A stretch of 12,359 bases of DNA from Candidatus Sodaliphilus fimicaballi (GCA_018065165.1 JAGHTV010000173.1:1-12359), one strand, 5' to 3'. Shown: positions 1 to 8,743, counted from the stretch's first letter. A program made the numbers and translations. The notes: generated by a model from the sequence alone, not told the origin.

Positions 1-948
1 TCGTTCCAGACCACCGAGAACAAGACCGAAGGCAGCAAGGCCGAGTCACTGATGATTGCCGGCCTGTTCCTGTACTGTGGACAACAGTATGTTGAACTTA
101 TTGAGGCAATTGAAAAAGAAGGTTTTTCAATCACAGATACGCATATTGACGAGTTAAGCAGCCACAAGGCATCGGCCCAGAAAGAATTGGTTAACATGGC
201 CGATGCCATCAAGGCTCATGGCTGGGACGGCGAGTGGTACCTGCGTGCCTACGACTTCTATGGCAACAAGGTGGGCTCACACGAGAATGAGGAAGGCAAA
301 ATCTTCATCGAGAGCCAGGGCTGGTGCTCAATGGCACAAGTGGGCAAGGAAGAAGGCATGCCCGAGCGTGCACTCGACTCTGTAAAGCAACTGCTCGACA
401 GCAAGCACGGCATGGTGCTCAACTATCCCGCTTACACTCGCTACCACATCGAGCTGGGCGAACAGTCGTCTTACCCCATGGGTTACAAGGAGAACGGTGG
501 CATCTTCTGCCACAACAATCCCTTGGTAATCATAGGCGAGACACTGTGTGGCCGCGGCAACGACGCATGGGAGCACTACACCAAGATTAATCCCGCGTGG
601 ATCGAGGACCAACAACTGCACCGCACCGAGCCCTACGTATATGCTCAGTGCCTGGCAGGCAAGGAGAGCGCTAAGCCCGGCGAGGCCAAGAACTCATGGC
701 TCACCGGTACCGCAGCGTGGAACTGGCTCGCCATCACACAGCACATACTGGGCATTCAGCCTACCTACGACGGACTGGTCATCAATCCCTGCATACCCGC
801 ATCGATGAAGGAGTTTACAGTGACTCGCAAGTTCCGCGAGGCCGAGTACACAATCACCGTGCTCAACCCCAACGGCAAGCAGATGGCCGAGCAACCCACT
901 GTGGTAGCCTACAAGCCCGGCAAGCACGAGGTGACAGTAACATTATAA
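1..948 (+). CDS. GH94 family cellobiose phosphorylase-like enzyme, C-terminal part (5' end outside window)
   Basis: The reading frame is open from base 1 and codes 315 residues, ending in tandem stops (TAA then TGA). It is the C-terminal part of a GH94 inverting phosphorylase; full-length members usually have about 800 residues. Two conserved blocks are visible, counted from base 1: PMGYKENGGIFCHNNP at residues 159-174 and EAKNSWLTGTAAW at 228-240. The segment RTEPYVYAQ between them is also typical of cellobiose phosphorylases. Enzymes of this type split cellobiose with inorganic phosphate into alpha-glucose-1-phosphate and glucose, normally in the cytoplasm. The region with the catalytic aspartate lies upstream and cannot be checked. 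Cellodextrin phosphorylase is a possible alternative, but the GH5, GH3 and sugar symporter genes nearby fit a cello-oligosaccharide substrate. The next gene starts 39 bases downstream, so co-transcription is likely. Family call sure; exact substrate less so. Confidence 0.9.
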   Translation, partial: SFQTTENKTEGSKAESLMIAGLFLYCGQQYVELIEAIEKEGFSITDTHIDELSSHKASAQKELVNMADAIKAHGWDGEWYLRAYDFYGNKVGSHENEEGKIFIESQGWCSMAQVGKEEGMPERALDSVKQLLDSKHGMVLNYPAYTRYHIELGEQSSYPMGYKENGGIFCHNNPLVIIGETLCGRGNDAWEHYTKINPAWIEDQQLHRTEPYVYAQCLAGKESAKPGEAKNSWLTGTAAWNWLAITQHILGIQPTYDGLVINPCIPASMKEFTVTRKFREAEYTITVLNPNGKQMAEQPTVVAYKPGKHEVTVTL

Positions 949-987
949 TGACAACCGCAAATTAAAGAGTATAAATTTACTAGAGAA

Positions 988-2282
988 ATGAAAACGCTAA
1001 AATCATTAATTGCAACTTTCTGTCTGGCGATGTCGTTCATCACCACCACAGCATGTGACTCTAACAACACATTGCTGCCCGATGCAGGAACGACTACACC
1101 CAGTACTGGTAACACTGGCAACAAGAACGAAGCCATTGAGTTTGCCAAGAGCATGGGTGTAGGCTGGAACCTGGGCAATAATCTCGATGCTCATATCGAC
1201 GGTATAAGCATTGAGACAGGCTGGGGCAACCCTAAGGCCACACAGAAGGTATTTGACGCAGTGAAGAAGGCCGGTTTCTCAACCGTGCGCATTCCTGTAA
1301 CCTGGATAGGCCACATCGACAAGGCCCCCAGTTATCGCATCGACAAGGCTTGGCTCGACCGTGTAGCCGAGGTAGCCGGTTATGCTAAGAAAGCGGGTCT
1401 CAAGTGCATCATCAACATCCACCACGACGGATTTGGTGCCGAGACCGACCCTGCTAAGCAAGGTTACTTCTGGCTTGACCTCGCAGCTGCTGCTAAGGAC
1501 GAGAAGAAGAACCACGAGATTCAACAAAAGCTCGCCATGGTGTGGATGCAAATCGCTAACCGTTTCCAGAACGAGGGCGAATGGCTCATCTTCGAGACCA
1601 TGAACGAGATTCAAGACGGCAAGTGGGGCAGCGGCGCCAACCTGACCGACGGTGGCCAGCAGTACCGCGTGCTCAACGAGTGGAACCAACTGTGCGTCGA
1701 CATCATTCGCTCGACAGGCGGCCAGAACAAGACACGCTACATAGGCGTGCCCGGCTATGTGTGCCAGCCCGGTCTCACCTGCGACTATCTCGCAATCCCC
1801 GAGGACGAGACACCTAACCGCATCCTGGTTGCAGTACACATGTATGACCCCTGGGACTACGCAGGCTCGGGCAAGTACAGCGAGTGGGGCCACGCCGGCA
1901 AGGACGTAGTTCCCGACAAGGCCGACGAAATCGTGTATGTAAACACCCTGAACCGCCTGTACAACAAGTTTGTGCGCAAGGGTATTCCCGTGTATCTGGG
2001 CGAGTATGCTGTGTTCACCGCAACAACACCCGTGCCGAGAACTTCCGCAAGTACTACATCGAGTACACCGTTAAGGCCATGAGGGACCGTTGCATACCCA
2101 TGATATGGTGGGACAACGGCAACAAGAAGACAGGCGACGACGCCTTTGGTCTGATGGAGCACGACGACGGCAAGATTATCGCTAACGGTGCCGAGATTAT
2201 CAAGATAATGGTTGACACCTGGAACAACAGCGATCCCAACTACACATTGCAGAGCATCTACAACCGTGCTCCCGCGCAATAA
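988..2282 (+). pseudogene. GH5 family endo-beta-1,4-glucanase-like lipoprotein, interrupted by a one-base frameshift
   Basis: The gene starts at ATG 988 with a lipoprotein signal peptide (lipobox TTAC, Cys23). The GH5 barrel follows: GVGWNLGNNLDA near residue 53, INIHHD with His145-His146, the acid/base Glu207 in FETMNE, VHMYDP near residue 284, and the nucleophile Glu339 in VYLGEY. Right after this the frame is lost. The read frame gives about 24 unrelated residues and stops at 2080-2082. The true GH5 end continues in the frame one base back (RNNTRAENFRKYYIEY, then IPMIWWDNG, the last barrel strand) to TAA 2280-2282. Adding one G after base 2008 restores YLGEYGCVHRNN and a 431-residue protein. 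The cause may be a sequencing error or a real mutation. As read, both catalytic glutamates remain, but the final strand with its conserved Trp is lost. Subfamily 4 is my best guess. The likely role is endo-cleavage of beta-glucan. It lies 39 bases after GH94 and 40 before SusC. Confidence 0.88.
2005..2012 (+). other. Frameshift site in GH5 gene (apparent loss of one G)
   Basis: The bases read TATGCTGT. The family-like reading needs TAT-GGC-TGT, so one G of a GG pair seems to be missing after base 2008. Upstream the coding frame is that of base 988; downstream it is the frame ending at 2282. I see no heptamer slippery site here, so programmed frameshifting is unlikely. Confidence 0.8.
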
Positions 2283-2322
2283 GAAGCAAACCAAACAACA
2301 TAATTAATTAACTATTCACAGT

Positions 2323-5300
2323 ATGAAAAAAACTAACATGAAACGTGTAGCCTGTGTAGGCGCGTTGATGCTGGCGGCGGCAGGAATGTCGTATACTGCT
2401 CAGGCAGCCCCAGCTCCCGCAGCTGCTTCACAGGTTGAGAGCAAGGCGACTGGTACAGTCGTTGATGCTGACGGAGGCGTGATTGGTGCTACTGTTGCCG
2501 TAAAGGGTACACAGACAGGTACTGTCACTGACTTTGATGGTAACTTCTCAGTTAACGCTAAGAAGGGTGATATCCTCGTAATTTCTTACGTAGGTTATGC
2601 AACACAAGAGGTTAAGTACGAAGGTACTCCCCTCTCTATTACACTTAAGGAAGATAACACAATGCTCTCTGAGGTTGTTGTTACAGCCCTTGGTGTAAAG
2701 CGCGATCGTAAAGCCCTTGGTTATGGCCTCGCCGAGGTTAAGGGTGAAGATTTGCAAAAAGCTAAGGAAACCAACGTTATCAACTCACTGGCTGGTAAGG
2801 TAGCCGGTCTCGTTGTAAGCAACACTGCTGGTGGTGCTTCAGGTTCTACTCGCGTATTGCTGCGTGGTAACACCGAGATGACTGGTAACAACCAACCCCT
2901 CTATGTAGTTGACGGTGTGCCCCTGGACAACACCAACTTTGGTAGCGCAGGCACCGAGGGTGGTTATGACCTGGGTGATGGTATCTCAGCTATCAACCCC
3001 GATGACATCGAGAACATGACAGTGCTCAAGGGCCCCGCCGCTTCAGCTCTCTACGGTTCACGTGCATCACACGGTGTAATCCTCATCACTACTAAGAAGG
3101 CCGACAAGGACAAGTTCAGCGTAGAGTACAATGGTTCACTCACATTCGACTCACAACTTGCTAAGTGGGACAACATTCAGCAAATCTACGGTCAGGGTAA
3201 CGGTGGTAAGTATTCTCACAGCGCTACTTCACAGACCAACATGAGCTGGGGTCCCAAGGGAGACATGAACACCATGCTTTACTTCGACAAGGTTGAGCGT
3301 CCCTTCATGATTTATCCCAACAACACTACAGGTTTCTTCCGCACTGGTCTCACTGCACAGAACACCGCTATCGTTAGCGCTAACAGTGGTAAGACAGGCA
3401 TGCGCTTCTCTTTCACCGACATGCGCAACAAGGACATCCTGCCCAACACTCACATGAGCCGTGACAACTTCAACCTGCGCGTGAACACTTCACTTGGCAA
3501 CGTTGACTTTGACTTCACTGGCAACTACACTCGTGAGGATGTTAAGAACCGTCCCGCTCTTGGTGACTCACAGAGCAACATCGGTAAGAACCTCATGACA
3601 CTGGCTAACTCTTACAACCAAGAGTGGTTGAAGAACTACCAAACCAGCGCTGGCGAATATCAGCCCTGGAACGGTAACGACCAGTACAACAAGAACCCCT
3701 ACTGGGATCTCTACAAGAACAGCAACAAGAGTAAGAAGGACATCTTCCGCTTGACAGGTAAGGCTATCTGGAACGTAAGCAAGCACTTCAAGTTGCAAGG
3801 TACTCTGGGTACTGACATGAACGACATGACCTTTGAGGACTACATCGCTCGCACTACTCCCGGTAAGGCTGCAGGTCAGTTGCAAAACTCTATCTTCAAG
3901 AACCGCACTTACAATGCCGAGATTTTGGGTCTCTACAACAACTATTGGGGTGACTTCGACTTCAACGGCACAATTGGTGGCAACATCTTCCGCGTTGACA
4001 ACAAGACTACCATCATCACTGGTACAGGTCAACAACTCGACGACATCATCGCTATCATGAACTACACTGAGCAAAACGTTCAGGAGAACTCATACAAGAA
4101 GCAAATCAACTCTATCTTCGGTAGCGCAAGTGTTGGTTACAAGCACATCTACTACCTCGAGGGTACAGTACGTGGCGATAAGTCATCAACTCTGCCCCGC
4201 GGCAACAACACTTATATCTATCCTTCAATCTCAGCTAGCTGGGTATTCTCAGAGTACCTGAGCAAGAAGGACGTGCTCACTTACGGTAAGTTGCGTGCAT
4301 CTTGGGCTCGCGTAGGTTCAGATACTGATCCCTATCAGCTCGCTCTGGCTTACTCAACTGGTAAGTACTCTTACGGTGGCGGTTTCGTTATCGGTATGAT
4401 CAACAACAACACCATGCCTAACGCTGAACTCAAGCCCACAATGACAAGCTCTTACGAACTCGGTCTCGAGACTAAGTTCTTCAACAACCGTGTAGGTCTC
4501 GACCTCACTTACTACAACCAAACATCAACTGACCAGATCATCAGCCTCGCTTCTTCTACTTCATCAGGTTACCAGTATCGTCTGGTTAACGCTGGTAAGA
4601 TCCAGAACAAGGGTGTCGAGCTCTCAATCAACGGCCGCGCACTGCAAGTGGGTGACTTCGCATGGGACCTCGGTCTTAACTTCTCAAAGAACTACAACAA
4701 GGTTCTTGAGCTCGTTGACGGCATGGACTACTTCGAAATCGAACGTGCTTCATGGTGTAACGTAAGTGTAGGTGCTGAGGTAGGCAAGAACTTCGGTTCA
4801 ATCGTTGGTCCCGACTTCAAGCGCACTAAGGATGGTCAATACATCATCAACCCCACAACCGGTCTTCCCGAGGTTGACGGTACACTCCGCACTCTGGGTA
4901 ACGCTTCATGGGACTGGACAGGTGGTTTCTACACTACATTCTCTTATAAGAACTTCCGTCTGAGCGCTGCATTCGACGTTAAGGTAGGTGCTGACCTGTA
5001 CTCAATGTCAATGCGTTCAGCTTACGACACTGGTAAGGCAATGGAAACTCTCGCAGGTCGCGACGAGTGGTACAACAGCGAAGAGGCTCGCCTCGCAGCT
5101 GGTATGAGCAGTGAGGAATGGATGGCTGCTGGCAATACTAAGGGCTTCATCGTTCCTGGTGTTATCGTTAATGCCGACGGTACAACTAAACCCAACGACA
5201 TCGCTATCAACCCCGAGAACTTCTGGCGTAGCGCTGCTAAGAACGCTCCTGGCCTGTTCATCTATGACAACTCATATGTGAAGTGCCGCGAGATCACTCT

Positions 5301-5505
5301 GGGTTACACATTCGCACAAAAGACTTTGGGTAACTTCGTTAAGGGTCTCACCCTGTCATTTGTAGCTCGTAACCCCTTCATCGTGTGGAAGAACATCCCC
5401 AACATCGACCCCGACTCTGGTTACAACACATCAGGTATGGGTCTTGAGTATGGTTCACTGCCCTCACGCCGCAGCTATGGTTTCAATGTTAACCTCAAAT
5501 TCTAA
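2323..5505 (+). CDS. SusC/RagA family TonB-dependent outer-membrane transporter
   Basis: This 1060-residue protein is a typical SusC homologue, which forms the outer-membrane beta-barrel that imports oligosaccharides using TonB energy. A Sec signal peptide ends near AQA (residues 26-28). A carboxypeptidase-D-regulatory-like domain (about 43-110) follows, ending in a TonB-box-like segment MLSEVVVTALG (114-124). The plug domain carries the SusC signature NQPLYVVDGVP (190-200) and KGPAASALYGSRA. The rest is the barrel, ending in a terminal Phe (NLKF) that fits the outer-membrane insertion signal. ATG 2323 was chosen because it gives a full signal peptide; ATG 2338 is also possible. The SusD-like partner starts 14 bases downstream, the usual tight pair. 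Codon use leans to GGT, GCT and GTT, unlike the flanking enzyme genes, which suggests high expression. Beta-glucan specificity is inferred only from the neighbours. Confidence 0.97.
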   Translation: MKKTNMKRVACVGALMLAAAGMSYTAQAAPAPAAASQVESKATGTVVDADGGVIGATVAVKGTQTGTVTDFDGNFSVNAKKGDILVISYVGYATQEVKYEGTPLSITLKEDNTMLSEVVVTALGVKRDRKALGYGLAEVKGEDLQKAKETNVINSLAGKVAGLVVSNTAGGASGSTRVLLRGNTEMTGNNQPLYVVDGVPLDNTNFGSAGTEGGYDLGDGISAINPDDIENMTVLKGPAASALYGSRASHGVILITTKKADKDKFSVEYNGSLTFDSQLAKWDNIQQIYGQGNGGKYSHSATSQTNMSWGPKGDMNTMLYFDKVERPFMIYPNNTTGFFRTGLTAQNTAIVSANSGKTGMRFSFTDMRNKDILPNTHMSRDNFNLRVNTSLGNVDFDFTGNYTREDVKNRPALGDSQSNIGKNLMTLANSYNQEWLKNYQTSAGEYQPWNGNDQYNKNPYWDLYKNSNKSKKDIFRLTGKAIWNVSKHFKLQGTLGTDMNDMTFEDYIARTTPGKAAGQLQNSIFKNRTYNAEILGLYNNYWGDFDFNGTIGGNIFRVDNKTTIITGTGQQLDDIIAIMNYTEQNVQENSYKKQINSIFGSASVGYKHIYYLEGTVRGDKSSTLPRGNNTYIYPSISASWVFSEYLSKKDVLTYGKLRASWARVGSDTDPYQLALAYSTGKYSYGGGFVIGMINNNTMPNAELKPTMTSSYELGLETKFFNNRVGLDLTYYNQTSTDQIISLASSTSSGYQYRLVNAGKIQNKGVELSINGRALQVGDFAWDLGLNFSKNYNKVLELVDGMDYFEIERASWCNVSVGAEVGKNFGSIVGPDFKRTKDGQYIINPTTGLPEVDGTLRTLGNASWDWTGGFYTTFSYKNFRLSAAFDVKVGADLYSMSMRSAYDTGKAMETLAGRDEWYNSEEARLAAGMSSEEWMAAGNTKGFIVPGVIVNADGTTKPNDIAINPENFWRSAAKNAPGLFIYDNSYVKCREITLGYTFAQKTLGNFVKGLTLSFVARNPFIVWKNIPNIDPDSGYNTSGMGLEYGSLPSRRSYGFNVNLKF

Positions 5506-5506
5506 G

Positions 5507-5512
5507 AAAGGA
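5507..5512 (+). promoter_or_regulatory. Shine-Dalgarno-like AAAGGA before the SusD-like gene
   Basis: AAAGGA lies 7 bases before ATG 5520, within the 14-base gap between SusC and the SusD-like gene. Bacteroidota genes seldom rely on such sites and the other genes here lack a clear one. It may help re-initiation after SusC, or be chance. Confidence 0.35.
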
Positions 5513-5519
5513 CTTTATT

Positions 5520-7289
5520 ATGAAGAAATTATTATATAAGGTTGCAGGCCTCATGCTGATTGCCCTTCCCGTCGTAGCCATGACATCATGCAGTGACGAC
5601 TACATGGAAGAAATCAACACCGACACAACCAAAACGCCTGAGATCAACCCCAATGCACAGCTCACTACAGCTCTGCTTCAAACTTACGGTGACTTCGGAA
5701 TGATGGATGCTTACCGTTGCTACGTAACTGGTTTCACACAGTACTTTGCTGGTGGTTGGAACGTATCTAACTACGCTGGTGCAGTTCACTACGACAACGA
5801 CATGACTCGCACCATCTGGGAAGAGCTCTATAATGTAGGTATCAAGAATGCGGTTGACGCAATCGAGAAGACCAAGGAGACTAGTCCCAACCTGAACGCT
5901 ATCCTGCGCATCCACCGCGTTTACCTGATGGCGGTCCTCACCGATACTTATGGCGACGTTCCCTACTTCGACGCTGGTAAAGCTCTCTACGGCGGTAGCG
6001 CTACTCCCGTATATGACAAGCAAGAAGACATCTACAACGACTTCTTCAAGGAGCTCGATGAATGTATCAATGTCCTCATGAACGACAAAAACACCGATGC
6101 TGTAACCGGCGACGTTACCGCTTATGGTGGCGATGTTAAGGCTTGGGCTAAGTATGCCAACTCTCTGCGCATGCGCTATGCAATGCGTATCAGCGATGTT
6201 GCTCCCGAGAAGGCTAAGGCTGAGTTTGAGAAGGCTGTTGCCGCTTCTTGTGGCTTCATCAGCAACAACGGCGAGAACGCAACCATCACTTACATCGACG
6301 GTCCCTTCACCCTCTATGATGGTGCACGCGACCTCGACTTCCGTGTAAATGCTCTCGGTGAGATGCTCTACGGTCAGGACTCTGACTCTCCCACATTCGT
6401 GAGCGCTACACTCTTCAACAAGCTCAACGACACCAACGATCCCCGTCTGTATCGCATCTGCCGTCACTACCTCAACCCCAAGCGTAGCGCTGTTAAGGCC
6501 GACGACGCATGGAACGTTGACGTGACCGAAGAGGTTGTTGCTTACGAGAACAGTGACAAGGGCGACGGTCCCCACCCCTGTGACATCGGCGCTGCTTGGT
6601 GGCACAACTGGGTTAACGCACCCGCTAACGAGGACATCCCCACTCTGGCTCGTCTCGTGAACATGTATCCCGAGGTTGGTTTCGACCAGTCTAACTACAA
6701 TGCTCGCATGATGCGCCCCTTCCTCTCAATCCAGCTCGAGAAGGCTGAGTGCCCCGGTATCCTCATGACAAGTGCCGAGGTTAAGTTCCTCCTCGCCGAG
6801 GCTATCCTTAAGGGTTGGAATGTAGGCGACGGTTCTGAGGCTGAATTCTACTTCAAGTCTGGTATCCGCGAGGCTATGGAAATGCTCAACCAGTACTACA
6901 AGATTAAGGCTATCACCGAGGAAGAAATCCAGGCTTATCTCGACGCTAACACCATCAAGAACATTGATAAGGAGGCAGCTAAAGAGGCAATCAACTACCA
7001 GGCATGGATTCTCCACCTTATGAACCCCGCCGAGGCTTGGGCTAACCTGCGTCGCAGTGGCTATCCCACTCTTGAGAACCGTTACAACTATCCTCGCTGG
7101 ACAAGCGACTTCACTTACGACGATGACGACCTCACAACTCCCGTTCGTCTGAAGTACCCCAACCTCGAGGCTAAGTACAACAAGGCTAACTACGAGAAGG
7201 CTCTCCAAAACCTTGGTGGAACCGACAACTGGCACCACCGCGTATGGTGGGATACCGAGGCTGACCATGTAACTCCCCTTAATCCGTAA
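5520..7289 (+). CDS. SusD/RagB-like surface glycan-binding lipoprotein (SusD-like_2 type)
   Basis: This 589-residue lipoprotein is the partner of the SusC protein just upstream. The signal peptide ends in lipobox MTSC with Cys24, followed by acidic residues (SDDYMEE) that resemble a Bacteroidota surface-export signal. The helical SusD fold shows in LRIHRVYLMAVLTDTYGDVPY (residues 129-149) and in the C-terminal EAWANLRRSGYPTL (505-518); both fit the SusD/RagB family, most like the SusD-like_2 group. Family members sit as a lid on the SusC barrel and hand over bound oligosaccharide. No frame break is seen. The glycan is not readable from sequence; the neighbouring GH5, GH3 and GH94 genes suggest cello-oligosaccharides. 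It is translated from the same likely operon, 14 bases after SusC and 32 bases before the next lipoprotein. Confidence 0.95.
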   Translation: MKKLLYKVAGLMLIALPVVAMTSCSDDYMEEINTDTTKTPEINPNAQLTTALLQTYGDFGMMDAYRCYVTGFTQYFAGGWNVSNYAGAVHYDNDMTRTIWEELYNVGIKNAVDAIEKTKETSPNLNAILRIHRVYLMAVLTDTYGDVPYFDAGKALYGGSATPVYDKQEDIYNDFFKELDECINVLMNDKNTDAVTGDVTAYGGDVKAWAKYANSLRMRYAMRISDVAPEKAKAEFEKAVAASCGFISNNGENATITYIDGPFTLYDGARDLDFRVNALGEMLYGQDSDSPTFVSATLFNKLNDTNDPRLYRICRHYLNPKRSAVKADDAWNVDVTEEVVAYENSDKGDGPHPCDIGAAWWHNWVNAPANEDIPTLARLVNMYPEVGFDQSNYNARMMRPFLSIQLEKAECPGILMTSAEVKFLLAEAILKGWNVGDGSEAEFYFKSGIREAMEMLNQYYKIKAITEEEIQAYLDANTIKNIDKEAAKEAINYQAWILHLMNPAEAWANLRRSGYPTLENRYNYPRWTSDFTYDDDDLTTPVRLKYPNLEAKYNKANYEKALQNLGGTDNWHHRVWWDTEADHVTPLNP

Positions 7290-7321
7290 TCCTACCTGTA
7301 TAATTCTAAAATCAAGAAAAA

Positions 7322-8683
7322 ATGAAAAAGTTATATATGATGCTGACCGCTCTTGTGGCAGCAGTAGCATTCAATAGCTGTTCGGTGGACAACGATCCAT
7401 TTATCACAGCAGGTGAGGATGACTATCCCCGCATCCTTAACACCGAACTTGAGGAAACTTCAGGCGGTAAGCCCTCAAAGCTTCCTACTATCGACCGCAC
7501 TCAGAATTTCACATTCGAGGCTATCGTTACTCCCACCCAGTTCACAACAGTTACTTGGTTCATCGATGGTGAGAAGGTAACTGAAGGTAACAAGATTGAC
7601 ATGCCCATGCTGGCTGGTGACTACGATGTACAAATCGTTGCAACAACTACTAAGGGTCTCTCAACTTACCGCAACTGCACACTCAAGGTCGTTCCTCTCG
7701 AGGGTGACCCCGCTCTTGCAGCAGGTGCTAAGAACCACTGGTGCCAGATAGGCACTACTAAGGTTATGGCTGGTACTAACCTTAATGGTATCACTCAGGT
7801 ATTCATCAACAACATTGAGTGTGTTGATGTAGTAGCAAGTGAAGACGGCACAAGCCTCTCATTTGATGTAACTCTCGCAGGCCTTTGCAAGCCCGGCGAA
7901 TATCAGATGTCAGTTGTTAAAGACGGCGTAAGATATGGTATGGGTAAGGTTACCGTAAGCGAGGATCCCTTCAAGGAAGACACAGCCGAGAAGGTACTGT
8001 GGGAAGGCGACTGGCAGGTAACTTGGGACACTCCCTTCAAGGATCTTCAGGAGCAGGCTAAGGCTTGGTTTGCCGACGGTACTTGGAAGGAAGGTACAAC
8101 CATCCGCGTTTATGTAAGCGGTGAAGGCCAGGGTACTGTTGCCACTGCATGGTGGAACAACCCCTTCACTGGTATTGACGGTGAGGCCAACCGTGGCGAC
8201 CGTCCTATCACTAGTGATACAAAATATCTTGAGTTTACATTCACCGACAAGTCTGAAGCTATGTTCAACAACCAGGATGGTATGTTCATCGTGGGTAACG
8301 GCTACAACATCTCTAAGATTACTATGATGGTATCAGAGACAGTGGTTTGGGAAGGCAACTGGGTTGTAACTTGGGACACTCCCTTCAAAGAGCTCCAGAA
8401 TCAGGCTAAGGATTTCTTTGCTAATGGTACTTGGAAAGAGGGCACTACACTGCTCGTGACAGCTCTTGGTAGCGAGGGCGGTCAGGGTACAGTTGCCACA
8501 GCATGGTGGAACAACCCCTTCACTGGTATTGATGGCGAAGCTAACCGTGGCGACATACCCTTCACCGAGGATAAAGTTTACGAGTTCATCTTCACCGACA
8601 AGTCAGCCGACCATATCTGCAATCAGGATGGTATGTTCCTCGTTGGTAACGGTTACACCATTACTAAGATTGCTTATAAGTAA
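7322..8683 (+). CDS. SusE-position surface glycan-binding lipoprotein with PKD-like, TIG-like and two tandem C-terminal modules
   Basis: A 453-residue lipoprotein in the SusE/SGBP position after SusCD. The signal peptide ends in lipobox FNSC (Cys20), followed by SVDND. Residues of about 35-123 look like a PKD-type beta-sandwich (TVTWFIDGEKV, AGDYDVQIVATT). Residues of about 130-220 look like a TIG/IPT fold (GEYQMSVVKDGVRYGMGKV). Two homologous modules follow, 225-340 and 341-453, each with WEG-W-VTWDTPF, GTWKEGTT, ATAWWNNPFTGIDGEANRGD and a closing VGNGY-I-KI strand. Such proteins bind glycan at the cell surface and extend away from the membrane. The repeated modules are rich in Trp and resemble beta-sandwich carbohydrate-binding modules, so they are the likely binding part; this is inference, and I cannot name a CBM family. 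It is the last gene before a strong terminator. The lipoprotein and role by position are well supported. Confidence 0.88.
   Translation: MKKLYMMLTALVAAVAFNSCSVDNDPFITAGEDDYPRILNTELEETSGGKPSKLPTIDRTQNFTFEAIVTPTQFTTVTWFIDGEKVTEGNKIDMPMLAGDYDVQIVATTTKGLSTYRNCTLKVVPLEGDPALAAGAKNHWCQIGTTKVMAGTNLNGITQVFINNIECVDVVASEDGTSLSFDVTLAGLCKPGEYQMSVVKDGVRYGMGKVTVSEDPFKEDTAEKVLWEGDWQVTWDTPFKDLQEQAKAWFADGTWKEGTTIRVYVSGEGQGTVATAWWNNPFTGIDGEANRGDRPITSDTKYLEFTFTDKSEAMFNNQDGMFIVGNGYNISKITMMVSETVVWEGNWVVTWDTPFKELQNQAKDFFANGTWKEGTTLLVTALGSEGGQGTVATAWWNNPFTGIDGEANRGDIPFTEDKVYEFIFTDKSADHICNQDGMFLVGNGYTITKIAYK
7994..8341 (+). repeat. Tandem module copy A in the binding lipoprotein
   Basis: This codes residues 225-340, a 116-residue module. 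It shares with copy B a 23-base identical block at 8018-8040 and a 32-base identical block at 8147-8178. The copies differ by a two-codon indel just before GQGTVATAWW. Confidence 0.9.
8342..8680 (+). repeat. Tandem module copy B in the binding lipoprotein
   Basis: This codes residues 341-453, the C-terminal 113-residue module. Blocks identical to copy A lie at 8366-8388 and 8501-8532. The module runs to the last codon, and both copies are in frame with no linker. Confidence 0.9.
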
Positions 8684-8697
8684 TTAAATCTCACTAT

Positions 8698-8743
8698 AAA
8701 GGTTCTGGAAACCACTACAACGGTGGTTTCTGGGACCTTTTTT
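8698..8743 (+). terminator. Rho-independent terminator closing the SusCD operon
   Basis: Bases 8701-8715 pair with 8723-8737 over 15 positions (three G-T wobbles) around a 7-base loop (8716-8722). Three A-T pairs extend the stem to 8698/8740. A run of six T follows directly at 8738-8743. It lies 14 bases after the stop of the binding lipoprotein. Confidence 0.9.

Noticed and set aside
949-987. Promoter between GH94 and GH5
   Set aside because: The 39-base gap is A/T-rich but holds no TAnnTTTG box, so co-transcription is simpler.
1279-1893. A 204-codon open frame on the - strand opposite GH5
   Set aside because: The low-complexity Val/Leu/Ala composition and overlap with the GH5 barrel motifs point to a shadow frame.
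1990-2082. Programmed ribosomal frameshift in GH5
   Set aside because: No slippery heptamer or following stable stem is evident at the junction, and GH5 enzymes are not known to need frameshifting; a missing G explains the data more simply.
5586-6605. A 339-codon open frame on the - strand opposite the SusD-like gene
   Set aside because: It is Val/Ser-rich with no family features and lies wholly opposite a well-supported gene; it reflects codon bias on the + strand.
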